64,000 nucleotides of DNA from Jackrogersella multiformis (Eukaryota > Ascomycota > Sordariomycetes > Xylariales > Hypoxylaceae): assembly GCA_902806575.1 (NCBI GenBank), contig CADCXD010000004.1:3844001-3908000 (forward strand), written 5' to 3'. A model generated the notes under the pieces. That model was not told the DNA's origin. It did no database searches and saw nothing but the letters and a program-made list of their open reading frames with translations. The translations under genes were made by a program, and so were the position numbers. Shown here piece after piece: positions 22,561 through 33,034 of this stretch (its first letter is position 1; each line of letters begins with the position of its first letter).

Positions 22561-23934
22561 ATGTCAGCCACATCCACAGAGTCAGAAAGCTTTGACTGCA
22601 ATACATCTCAAATGCGTATCAACGTAGTCAAAAAGTACAGTATGGAGGCTTTCACTCCAGAAAGCCCGTATATGTTCAGCAACCCTCCTTATGGCTACAC
22701 CGAGGTCGGGGTAGCCGATATGGACCCCAGGCGAGAAGTCGAAGACTACTACGATCAACGTTACGTTATGCTAAAAACAAGAGAGCCTTTGTCGGAATTT
22801 ATGATGAGCTTAGTACGAAGAGAACTTGAAGACATATTTTATGAGATCGCGGCTATCAACCTTCGATCAACAGACGCTTTCAAACTTCAATGGTGGAAGA
22901 TGGGATCTGGGACAATGACTGAATTCAACAAATTGCGTGTACCCAAAACCCAGTTTTTAGGCCCGAGCGGTGCACAATATTTGCCTGAGTATCTCAACAA
23001 ACAATTGGCCGTTTATTTTGACCCCGATGTCCCAGATGGCGGCGAGAGGAACAGTAGGGAAAGACATATTGGTCGCTACATTTTTCGCGAGTGGTATCGC
23101 TTACACCATGGGCGCCCACCATGTCAACGCCATCATTTTATCGCGAAGGCCATACGCTTCCTCCCACAGGGTCCCCGGAATATCCAACAATTTCTATCCT
23201 TTCACCAAAGTCTCTGTAAACGTGTGTCTAGACGCCTTGACGACCACATTGACTTCTATCCTTGGATTCAGACGAAGAATATTGAAGCCGGAGATCATCC
23301 GGATGATTGGCATCATTCGTGGCCGAAGCCTAGCCCAATGCCCCTTTCCTGGAAAGAACACGGTTATACGTTAGGTCAATTTTTTCGTGCCATTTTCATG
23401 GTCGTAGACCACCAAGTTATTGGACAAGAAGAATCTCCGTTTCCACCCAGACAGCCATACGAGGGGTCGAAATACCGCGAAAGACTTTCCGAACTGAATA
23501 TACCTGCATTTAGAGTCATTCTTGTCAAGACAGGCGACGACGCGCACTTGAGCTCTCCCATCAGCTTCCACTCTTTGCGTGAGAATGGCCAGGCGCTTGA
23601 GGCAAACGGAAAAGATTCTGAGGAATATTCCGAAGACAGTGTGATCCGCGTAAGGCTGGATGTTGCGCTACAGTTCATTTTTGATCTGATCCGCGAGGAA
23701 GAAAACGCCCTCCCTTATCTTCGCCAGGCAGCTGAGCAGTTGGAAGACGAAAGGGACAAAGGATGCGAACTATGGATTGATCACGTTTTTGGCCATGCAC
23801 GAGAGGTCGGAATCGACTCGAATGGATTTACTTGGTGGGGCATTCGAAGAGCCCAAGCACGGCTTAATGGAGAGACATTTGATAACTATCAAGTCGGACG
23901 CCACTGGGAGCACCTCAACTTTTGGAACCAGTAG
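22561..23934 (+). CDS. Unrecognised 457-aa protein in an AT-rich island
   Basis: I do not recognise this protein. A single uninterrupted frame runs from ATG 22561 to the stop at 23932-23934. Composition is protein-like, with balanced hydrophobic and charged residues. It has no signal peptide, membrane segment or low-complexity run. Trp/His/Pro clusters include PWIQTKNIEAGDHPDDWHHS and HHGRPPCQRHHFIAKAIRFL, with an acidic helix near the C-terminus (AAEQLEDERDKGCELWID). There is no nearby gene for 1.6 kb upstream or 2.3 kb downstream, and the flanks are AT-rich. A lineage-restricted accessory gene is the likeliest reading. A domesticated mobile-element gene is possible, but no transposase motif is seen. 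Confidence 0.7.
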   Translation: MSATSTESESFDCNTSQMRINVVKKYSMEAFTPESPYMFSNPPYGYTEVGVADMDPRREVEDYYDQRYVMLKTREPLSEFMMSLVRRELEDIFYEIAAINLRSTDAFKLQWWKMGSGTMTEFNKLRVPKTQFLGPSGAQYLPEYLNKQLAVYFDPDVPDGGERNSRERHIGRYIFREWYRLHHGRPPCQRHHFIAKAIRFLPQGPRNIQQFLSFHQSLCKRVSRRLDDHIDFYPWIQTKNIEAGDHPDDWHHSWPKPSPMPLSWKEHGYTLGQFFRAIFMVVDHQVIGQEESPFPPRQPYEGSKYRERLSELNIPAFRVILVKTGDDAHLSSPISFHSLRENGQALEANGKDSEEYSEDSVIRVRLDVALQFIFDLIREEENALPYLRQAAEQLEDERDKGCELWIDHVFGHAREVGIDSNGFTWWGIRRAQARLNGETFDNYQVGRHWEHLNFWNQ

Positions 23935-26203
23935 GCAACTGCAGTTGCTGATCCCGCATAGTTCCGGACATTCTTCAATTTCACGGCAACGACTCATTGA
24001 TAATGGACAGACGAGTCTCGAATTCATGATTGATCATCGCCATTGCGACGATCTGGTAAGTACCTAGAAGCTAAAGCTCAGTTACCCTTTTGATAATCGG
24101 GTGGTACAATATCGCGGCGAAAAGGGGTCAGGTTCTCAAAAAACCTGAGTCGCCAGTATTTCGCACTCCAACGAACCATCCCAACAGGACACAACTTACA
24201 ATATCGTTTCGAAAATGCTATATACTAGTATAATCACGTTACGAGTGTATGTGATCACATTTGTTCACATTTCGAAATAAGGGAGTTTGATATCCTTAAA
24301 TACTCCTAATCACTCCCATTTTATCAAACCTGCAAACCCATGTTTTGCGAACCTGGAATATCGATACCAATTGCCTATCGCATTGCACAGTATATCTTAA
24401 AGGAGATAATAATTACATTATATCGCTTATATGAAGTGAGCCCCGGACGGGCGCTTTTTATATATCCGAGTTGAGACGATATTATGATCGCATGCCGAAG
24501 GGCCACCGATTATTTATTTCAAGAAATTCTCTGGCAGTCACTTGCGAACGAAGCCAAGGAAGAAAACCAACCAACTTCAAACCTGAAGTTAATTTGGGTT
24601 GATACAATTGTGAATCACGAAACAAAGATTGTGGCGTAGGAAGCCCGTCATCGCTCCGATAACAATTCGATAAAGAGACAACATAGCTCGAATACTTTTC
24701 TAGGCGATGATTTATTCGTCGATTACCGTAGATGCCACAAGGGATTTATGGCCCTTCTGGGAAGTGTTCTTGGGTCGAGTATAATAAAAATGCTGATGGA
24801 CCATCGTAAGGAAATCGGCCTTCGAACCATCGAGAGGATAGTGATGGTAGGACACAAGTTTCTCGCAGCGAATTTGAGAAGTCCTTATAATTTTACATCT
24901 CTTTAGGGGTTGAACTAGAAGGTCCTAATAACAACCCGAAAAGGGAACGCGTCGATAAGGGTTTAACACTTTAGGTAAACTTTTGAGGTGATGGTCCTAA
25001 GAAGCTGATCCTATTCTAAGGGTGTTATGTGTACACATATAGGACAATGGTGTTCTACTGCTTTCAAAGGAGGTGGTGTGCATACTGAATATAGTAGATA
25101 GAAGGATGGCCCATAGGATCCTGACTAAGTAAGAAAATATTAAAAGCTCAGATTCATCACACCATGTGAATACTCAACCTACCGTCTTACACGACCCCTT
25201 TCCCCCGCATAATTATTCATAAACATGCATAGGTAGTAACAACCACCACAGTTATACGCAGCACGTGACACCCAAACAACTAAAGCAAGGCGAGCCTGCA
25301 TTTTATTAGCAAAAGCGGCGGCTAGCGCTATTATCGGAGGATGTCCTCGGCTCTATCGATAGGAATATTTTTTTGTCTAGCGTACCGGTAGCTTCGACGG
25401 CTAAGAGCCGGTTGTTTGCTCGTCGTCACTTTGACGACTTAAAAATCCCGGCTCTTTGTTCCTTTCCTTGGAAGAAGTGGATGATGGGCTGCTGGAAGCG
25501 GAGCTGGTTGGCCTAGCCACTAGTGTAGTGTAGATGAGGTTGCCCTAAGCCACGTTCGGGCGGATGGCGTTATGGTACCTGTGGTAGTAGGCGGATTAGT
25601 AAGATGCCGTTTTTGGAGAAGAGGTTATTACAGACAGATAGGACGACCTATCCATATAATTTCTAGAACTGGCTCCCTGGCGAAGCGATTGGAAGCCCTT
25701 GTTTCGTTTCATTGTTTAGTGGCTCCCGCGATTGGCATCCTGCATTTATGCTCCGGTACGGTATTGGCTTAAAAATTAGGAGATCAAGAGATCCCACACA
25801 CGAATGAGACACTATTGCCCAATTACCTATTTCCAGCGTTTCTAAGGCAGGATTTCAAAAGACATGCACTAATATAAATAACTAATGGAGTCCAACTGTA
25901 TTGAGTTAAATTTTTTGATGGAATGATTCTTGGACGAAAATCAATAATGTAGAGTTCTATCGTACAAGTTAAGCATACAAGCACCGTTGAAAGGAAGAGA
26001 GAACTCCAGATCCCGCGAACTTTTTTGGGCCCAATACCGACCGGTTGGAAGTTGTGTACGTGATTGAAACCGTTAAAACCGTTAATGAAATGATTAATTC
26101 GAACGCACCCAGCCAATTCCAGCCAGTTCCAAGTTACCTCTCATCAAGCTACGCCGGCATGTCCTACAACGAAAGCAATCAGTGACCTTCTCCCTTCAGC
26201 AGT
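23935..26203. other. 2.3-kb gene-free AT-rich region
   Basis: Lies between the 3' ends of the orphan gene (+) and the 323-aa gene (-). No open frame of convincing length or composition occurs on either strand, and I could not recognise a transposon end, terminal repeat or target-site duplication. The sequence is moderately AT-rich, so it may be a relic of repeat-induced point mutation or simply spacer. Most ACCTAGGT palindromes stop at this region's edges. Confidence 0.55.
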
Positions 26204-27175
26204 TTAACTCATGTCCATGTCGATGTCTAGGGGGGCGACTACGGCGATCTCTTGTGGTGTTGTGGCCTGGACCGGCTTTGGTGATTCAGCTGCAGACATG
26301 ACCTCAGGACCCTCGAAGGTGGGAGGGGACGTCTTAAGGTTCGCAAATGCTTGGTTTATGTCCTTGCTGACCAGTTGGCCTTGGCGTAGATTCTCGGAAA
26401 ATAAGAAGAAGCCTTCCGCAGCCTCGACGAGGTAAGATTGAAGACCCTTGCTTTCAAGCTGGATTCGAACATTGGTGACGGGGAAGTGGTTTTCAATGTA
26501 TCTGGCCCACCCGCGAGCTGCCGCCTGGATGTGTTCCTCGGTGTTGATGCGGCTCCATCCGATACCAAGGTGAAGTGTAAAATTGTCGATGATGGGTTGG
26601 CTGCTCGCGTCCGCTGAAAGACCGGGAGTAGAAGACAGGGCAGGGTCGACGTCACGAACTGGGCTGGAACGATTTATTTGGGATTCATTCCTGGGAATTG
26701 CGATGGCGTTCAAGTCTAACCGTTGCGATTTATTGCTTCTTAGAGATGGTCGCTCCTGTTGGTTGATGGCACGAGCTTCTTCATTCTTGCGAGTCTCGTC
26801 TGCGGCTGTTTTCTCTTCGATCCAGGTACCAGACTGGCTGCCTGCATTGGCCACATATGACGAGGGCGACTTGATGAGTACCATCCCCTCGCCATATACC
26901 CATTCATCTTCTGGCTCCTTGACGGGCTCGATGGTTTCGAGCTTAGCCTCTTCGACATCGAGATTGATGCCTGCTTCGTCTCTAGATCGCTTGCGGCCAG
27001 TAGTTGAGGAAGTTTTGATAGCAGGTTGAGACCATGGCGAGGGAGCACCGAAAGCCTTGGACCGGCTGAAAGGAGAAGGCTGATGCGAGAAGGGGGACAT
27101 GCCAAACGCACCATGATGAGCGGCACTTGGTGACATGGTTAGGACTGGCGACGAGGTACGTTCGAAAGAACCCAT
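26204..27175 (-). CDS. Conserved-looking hypothetical protein, 323 aa
   Basis: The start is ATG 27175 (MGSFERTSSPVLTMSPS). A longer frame reaching 27193 begins with GTG and is not used. The first 60 residues are Ser/Pro-rich, followed by a nuclear-localisation-like GRKRSRDE. Next come EWVYGEGMVLIKSPSSYVAN and a Gln/Arg/Asn-rich linker. A more ordered block lies at about 195-275 (LHLGIGWSRINTEEHIQAAA, WARYIENHFPVTNVRIQLES, YLVEAAEGFFLFSENL). No named domain is recognised. The NLS-like patch suggests a nuclear protein. The coding strand upstream is strongly pyrimidine-rich, typical of fungal promoters. Confidence 0.72.
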   Translation of the reverse strand: MGSFERTSSPVLTMSPSAAHHGAFGMSPFSHQPSPFSRSKAFGAPSPWSQPAIKTSSTTGRKRSRDEAGINLDVEEAKLETIEPVKEPEDEWVYGEGMVLIKSPSSYVANAGSQSGTWIEEKTAADETRKNEEARAINQQERPSLRSNKSQRLDLNAIAIPRNESQINRSSPVRDVDPALSSTPGLSADASSQPIIDNFTLHLGIGWSRINTEEHIQAAARGWARYIENHFPVTNVRIQLESKGLQSYLVEAAEGFFLFSENLRQGQLVSKDINQAFANLKTSPPTFEGPEVMSAAESPKPVQATTPQEIAVVAPLDIDMDMS

Positions 27176-27562
27176 TTTTGAATCTGTTAGCACTAGATAT
27201 CAAGTGAGATATACAATAAAATTGGTTAGATATGAAGTTTCAGCTCGACAACCTAGATGGTGTGATGCTGTCGCGTGCCGGGAGAACCGCGGTTATGGGG
27301 TATGATCGATGGTGACTGTGAGGCGGCTGAATAAAAGAAGGAAGAGGAGAGACCAATTGATCTACGAGAAGTGAGTAGGGCTCCAAAAGACAAGATACAA
27401 TTTCGTAGACGTGTCACTTGATGATTGTCGACAGCTTAGAAGAATTGGTGTACAGGTGGGCGCCGGCACAGTAAGGGTGGAGGGAGAGTCGAGAGGAAGA
27501 GGAAGAGGTAGGTAGGTAAGCAAGTAAGTAGGTAGTAATAGATGGGCAAATGTAAAATGTTT

Positions 27563-27601
27563 GAGAAGAGAAGAGAAGAGAAGAAAAGAAAAGAAAAGAG
27601 A
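27563..27601. repeat. (AAGAG)n/(AAAAG)n microsatellite
   Basis: A tandem purine repeat within a pyrimidine-skewed promoter (as read on the minus strand). Confidence 0.85.
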
Positions 27602-28303
27602 TGGAGTGTGACAAGATAAGGAAGAAGCGGTATGGAGATGGTTTATGTATGTATGTAATATTGGCTGTGGGAGATGTTTAAGGGCGAGGATGGGATTGAT
27701 GGGATGTAGTAGATGAGGACAAGAAAGAGGGCGAGCTATGGTTGGGTGGTGGGAGAATCATGTAAGAAATAGGGAAAAAGAACATTCAGCTGCGAGAAGC
27801 TTGCAGCATGCGCATGGAACGAGGACGGGGACGGGGACGGAGAGACAGGAAGGACAAGGATGGGTTGTGTTATGTAAGTGGAAGTAACTTGGAAGGTATT
27901 TTAGTTGTTTAGTTCCAGTTCGGTTGCTGGAATAGATGACGGGAGACGGTACCTAGGTGGGGAGTGTGAGAGGGAAAGGGAGAGGGAACGGCATCGGTTA
28001 CACGGTCTAGTAGCGTTGTAATGAAGGGACGTAGACGAGGAAACCGAGAGTTGGTTCCATAAGTACATAGAGGCAGGCAGTATGTAGGTTGGAAGGCAGG
28101 AAGGCAGGCAGGGCAGGTAAGCTGTGAGACTAAGGTCGGCTGAGACTAAGCCGTGTAAAGGTGTGAGACCGCAGAGTTGTTGCAAAAAGAAGGTACTATG
28201 CTGGAGGTAGTGATGGGCAACGGCGCAGATGATTGCCTTTCATCGATTGTCGCATCCGAAGCACAAAAGTACCTTCTTCAAAGAAAGGTGCTGTGGAGAT
28301 ACA

Positions 28304-28321
28304 TACCTACCTAGGTAGGTA
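28304..28321. repeat. Perfect 18-bp palindrome of ACCT/AGGT units
   Basis: TACCTACCTAGGTAGGTA equals its own reverse complement. The identical 18-mer recurs at 63472-63489. Confidence 0.9.
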
Positions 28322-29475
28322 CGTTAACGTACACTAACACTGATTACATACCTAAAACTTAGTAAACCTTAGTGGGAGTTAAGTGGAGTCGATTGGTGTG
28401 CAGCTGCAGGCAGTACGTCAATTCTCTCTTTTCTGAAAGGGTCGCTCAGGCCACTCTGATGTCGAGCCTTGGAAAGAGCCCTGTGAGGATCAGCGGATGC
28501 AGAGCATTCGGTAGGATACTGGGGCGATGGATAAAACTAGGGGCTCTGATAGGACCCTTTTATTTCCGAGGTTTTCATTGGCTTAAGCTCGGTACGGCCT
28601 CACGCTAGGGCCAAGCTTAGCCTCTTGGCAATCTGGGGCCAAAAGTTTCCACAGCAACCTGATTCTTATTGGCCGAATATTGCCCCATTCAGGACTCGTT
28701 TATTCTTAGGTACGTACCTAGAAAAGAGGAAAAGAATCATCCACCACCTCCACAGCACCGGTTATATCCGTCGAATCATGTTGATCGCGATTTGGCTGCA
28801 TTGTTCTTCAAGCGCCCGTGCCACCATGGCACCTAAGAACTCACGGGATGGACCCCAAGTGGACGACCTCGGGACAAGGAGCAAGAGGAAAAACTGATTG
28901 CCCGATACTATGTACTGTTCCAGGAGGCGTCGTGCCCACTGATTCCTATGACCACCAATAAGACAAGATGATCGTCAGAAGGATGAAGAGGCCAGACATG
29001 CAGACTGCCAGGTTTAGTGCCTGCTTACATCTCCTCATCTTCGTTGCCGATGAAAAAAATAAATTTCATTGTTGATGATGTTATTTACATCCGGCTACCA
29101 CCCAAACCATCTGGATAACCTGGGTATGGTATCTGTTTGCGTCACCTCTTTGTATCATCTATGCACACCTATCTATGCACACCAATATTAGGTGATGGAT
29201 ATTGGGAGTGGCAGTGAGATGAATACGTCCATTGTGTAATAACACCACTGGTTGAAGAGCTCGTCAAACATACGACAGAGCAGGCTGTGGGCCATGTTTG
29301 TGCGGCCTTCGCATTAAAACGAAACAAGTCTGATGGTATGATGCTGCTTAATCCTGTTGCTGCTGCTTCCCCCATCTATGCCATCTCACAGACATGGTGT
29401 AATAACAATGCTTTCTTGACCAAATATATTCACAAGCGGCTAGGCTTCATGAGAAATATCCTCGTGCTTTCATAA

Positions 29476-30659
29476 TCATCCTTGTTCCTCTCCTTCGAAC
29501 TCCTCTTCTCGGAACCTAGATGCTTCACGGAATAACGTCGAGTCCTCGCTATTCTCTAGTCCGCCATAGAGACCTCGAAATCCGGGTGTCTCAAGGTTAG
29601 ATGGACTGTCAGTGAAATCCCTCGTCGTTTCTCTCTCAGCACCAGACCGGTGCGCGGATGGAGAGGCTAGATGTGGGATGGGTGCAGTGTATGATCCGTA
29701 AAGACGGCTTCGATGACGTGCTTCTGGGAGGTTGTGCGGTGTCTGCGGCTGCGATGACGCTGGAATAGTGTCATTGTAGACTCTGAATTCAGCATCGGAT
29801 GCTCCTGTGAGCTCTAGTTCACGCTCTTGTACCGACGAAGCAGAGTCGGGCCTCGAAACGCGTTGTGACGGCGACGCAGAGCGGCGCCTAGGAGAAGGGA
29901 TTATAGATTCCACGAATCTAACCGCCGAACTGACAAATCGCCTCCTCCCTGTTTGGGGCTATGATGGTAAAGTTGGTCAGTTGGTCAGATTGTGCACAAT
30001 TCCTCGTGCAACTCACCGGGGAGCTCGAATGGATATCAGTCCGCGCTACTCGAAGGGATGACCGCCTGGGCGGAGTTGCTGGCGGCTCTCGGCTGGCATC
30101 ACGGCGGTGTGTTTGTGTCTGAAAACTCCGATGGGTCTATTAGGGTAGCCTGGTTAACTCTGTCAAGACTTTCGAAGGGTAACCACGAGTAACAATGACA
30201 CACCGAAGGTAGAGACTGGGCATCAGAAACAGATCGTTGCTCTCTCGAAAACGGCGGCGGAAGTGTCATTGGCAAGTTCCCCCATCCAGTAGGATGAGGC
30301 ATGTTTAACGAGCCAGGGGTCCCGCTTGGCGATGAATGCGGAAAACTCTGAGAGCCGCTCTTAGCAGACTCACCACCAGATTTTGGCGGGCGTCGGGGCG
30401 GACACAACAGAAGCCTTGGGCTATCTTTCATATCCGTAGAGGAAGCTTTAGAGACAACTTCGGAAGTTGGCTGCTTTTTCACATCGCCGTGGTCTGACTC
30501 AATACTAATTCTGGTGGTAAGAACATCTTTCTTGGAACGAATAGGCAGTTCACCAAAGGTATCCTCTTTGGCAAGATACCTCTTGAAACGAAGGTGGCGT
30601 TCAAACTCCTTGACCTCCGTTATGGTCAAGGAGAGCGTAGTTGGTGATAAACGTAACAT
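29476..30659 (-). CDS. Uncharacterised three-exon protein, 346 aa
   Basis: I assembled exons 30659-30204, 30118-30017 and 29958-29476. Both introns (85 nt, GTGTGT...TTTTCAG; 58 nt, GTGAGT...CATAG) fall between codons, so all joins are phase 0. Without splicing there are only two unrelated-looking short frames. The protein starts MLRLSPTTLSLTITEVKEFE, a structured helix. The middle is Pro/Ser-rich with proline runs (LLLCPPRRPPKSGG). The C-terminal exon contains AEFRVYNDTIPASSQPQTPH and EARHRSRLYGSYTAP, segments that look conserved rather than low-complexity. No catalytic domain is seen and the function is unknown. The last 30 residues are acidic. Confidence 0.75.
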
Positions 30660-31579
30660 GTCGTCCTAATATCTCTGGCCGTAAAGGCTGATGATGTTTT
30701 CGAGATTTGGCTTGTTTGCTTGAGGATATATTTGGGGAAACATTTTATTTCCAATACCAGGTCATAGTTGATGTGTCAGAATGGAAGCTACGGGGCATAT
30801 AGACTGTTGAATCAAGGTGTATACTACCGATTTTGGTTTTATCTGTGACATCAGCTATCTCGTCGACGGGGTAGTTATTTAGAGGAAACAGCTAATAACA
30901 AGGTGGCAATGGCTCTCGTACTGTTGTCTATTAAGTTATCACCTCACGATATGAGCGATCTGGTTAGTTGGTTACCTTAGTATAGATAGGTACCTACATA
31001 GGTAGGTAATATAAATATCTATCTTTCGATCTTGGATCGAGTTCAGATAATAATATGGATGTATTAGAATGGTGCCCAATTAGATTATAGTAGACCTTTA
31101 GTTACCGAATGATGAATGAACTTCAGCAGAAAGGAACTGAATATGCATAATAACAAGTAATTTAGTCTGAATCATGTCAAAGCTGTAACCTTATGAAGAA
31201 GAATAGACGGTAATACGATTCGACTAAGGACTTCATCATGTTTAACTGTTTGCAAATCTTTGGTGCTAGTAGTCATACCTAGTTATTCTAAGGTTAAATA
31301 TATCTAGCAAGGCTGTTATAACTAGAATGAAAGGTTCGAAATGGTAAAACCTGAAAGAGTCTTTAATGCAATTTAAATGATTTTAAAGTTTAAGGTTGTA
31401 GGTTGTAGGCTGTAGATGACATTCAATGATTCTGACGATGTGGTGTTTGATTATAAATTTAATTGGACTTTTTTAAACTGATATGCGTGGATTCCATACG
31501 AATATTTGGAGCTGTTAATTGGTAGATTGGATATTTGACTACGGGCAGTGTTAAGTTGTCTGCCTACAGCACGTTATGT

Positions 31580-31626
31580 ATCTAGGTACCTGCCTACCTA
31601 CCTAGGTAGTAGTTACCTTAGGTAGC
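31580..31626. repeat. ACCTAGGT repeat cluster
   Basis: Successive CTAGGTACC, CTACCTACCTAGGTAG and TTACCTTAGGTAG units form overlapping inverted repeats. Confidence 0.75.
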
Positions 31627-32128
31627 TATTTATGATTAAGACTAAACCCGGAACGGTGTAGATTACGATGGCAATTCCCCACTAACGACTTTTGGCCCAG
31701 TGGACTACGACCGCTAATAGGCTAGCAGGCTAGGTACCACCTAAATATCCCATCACTAAAGACTTTCGAGGCCTTGGAAGGTTAAGCAACTTGCCCGACC
31801 TGCCACCTTTTTATTTTATTTGTTACGAAATTAACATCGTCCAATTTACCATTCGACCCATTCGACCCATCTGCAAGTTAGTATGCTCATCGTCCGTTCT
31901 CGTTGGGCCCTTCATTGTCCTTGTACCTTGTCCATGCCTACCTATCCTGCCTATCTGTCTACTTTTCACCGATGTGTGCATGGTAGCAATTGGATTGAGA
32001 ATTGAATGAACTGGTCATCGTCTTCCGCCCACACCCACGCCTACACCCACGCCCGCGGCTGTTCTTAGTTACTAGTTACTAGTTCCTGGTCCCTAGCCGT
32101 GTCGAGAAGTTCGACCTTGAATTTGAAT

Positions 32129-32384
32129 ACTACCTAACCTCCAGTACCCAGGTACCTTAGCTGCTTAGCTTTAGCTGCCTAGGTACGGAATAATAGATGT
32201 ACGTGCAGACTCTAGAGTGCAGTACATCCATACCTGCTACTACTATTACACCTGGGCATACACCTGGGCAGTATCTACACTAGCCTCTAGCCTCCAGCGC
32301 TCTAGCCTACAGTACAGTACCTCCATACTACTACGTACCTAGGTAGGCAATACTACCTAGGCGATACTAGGTAATTACCTACCT
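32129..32384. repeat. Dense ACCTAGG/CTAGCCT repeat field
   Basis: Many CTACCT, GGTACC, CCTAGG and CTAGCCTC units occur over 250 bases in the kinase upstream region, including CGTACCTAGGTAGGC and TACCTAGGCGATACTAGG. Confidence 0.65.
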
Positions 32385-32908
32385 CCAGGGCAGCAGGGCA
32401 ACAGGGCTACTTACCTAGCAGACATCGATCCAATTTCGCTCTGTCCTGCTCTACTCGGCTCGACTTTACGCCATTCAACTCAACTCAGCTCAGCTCTACC
32501 ACTCTATTCCTCCACCCCCAAGACCAGGGCTATTATCTCCTTACATAGTACCTACCTCCTCCTCCTCCCTGTCGACCGAGTAATAAAATTCTCCGATCTG
32601 ATCCTGGACTGGGCATGTCCTAATGCTATCATTAGAGGGCGAGAACCTGGACAATACCATACTAGGTAGCGCATTTAGCAGCATCGCCAGCGGTCGGGTT
32701 TTACTAGAGACTCGGATGGGTGCTGTTGAACTCCCTACACCTATTCCCCAGTTCTCGGCAAAAACGGATTCTTCAGGAGGACTGCCCTTATATTCGAGGA
32801 CCACCGATGGTCTAGTCTATCGACGACAAGCCTTGGATAGCTGCTATACCTCGTAATACTATTCTCCGTCCATACGAACCCGCAGGGGCACAGTCATATA
32901 CCGCACTG

Positions 32909-32929
32909 CACAGCACAGCACAGCACAGC
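32909..32929. repeat. (CACAG)n repeat
   Basis: A CACAGCACAG tandem sits about 110 bases before the kinase start codon, probably in the 5' leader. Confidence 0.75.
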
Positions 32930-33034
32930 CACTCTGATACCCTGATATCTACCACAGCACTCCGCTTTCCCATCTGAGTAAATAACATTTAGTTGACTTC
33001 TCCATTGCTGCCGCTCTCCGGTTCCGTGGTGACT

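Larger units (their letters stand above)
27176..29475. other. Long intergenic region with purine-rich microsatellites
   Basis: Contains the upstream region of the 323-aa gene (-) and the 3' flank of the 346-aa gene (-). From 27290 to about 28150 the plus strand is strikingly purine-rich, including AAGAG/AAAAG repeats (27563-27601), GGGGAC repeats (27822-27841) and GGAAGGCAGG units (28088-28116). A perfect 18-bp ACCT/AGGT palindrome lies at 28304-28321. Short open frames at 28372-28897 have no recognisable content. Confidence 0.6.
30660..33034. promoter_or_regulatory. 2.4-kb divergent intergenic region upstream of the PKH kinase
   Basis: Separates the 346-aa gene (-) from the PKH-like kinase (+), so it contains both promoters and probably a long kinase 5' leader. 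The first kilobase is AT-rich. ACCT/AGGT repeats are densest in the window here: about 30988-31012, 31580-31626, 32129-32182 and 32331-32384. A CAGCA repeat lies at 32909-32929. No credible open frame was found. Confidence 0.55.

Noticed and set aside
23935..26203. Possible decayed transposon in the AT-rich island
   Set aside because: No reverse transcriptase, transposase or terminal repeat could be recognised by eye. Only a database search could support it.
28372..28897. Two adjacent plus-strand frames (78 and 90 aa)
   Set aside because: No recognisable domain, no splice signals joining them sensibly, and they lie in a repeat-rich intergenic region.
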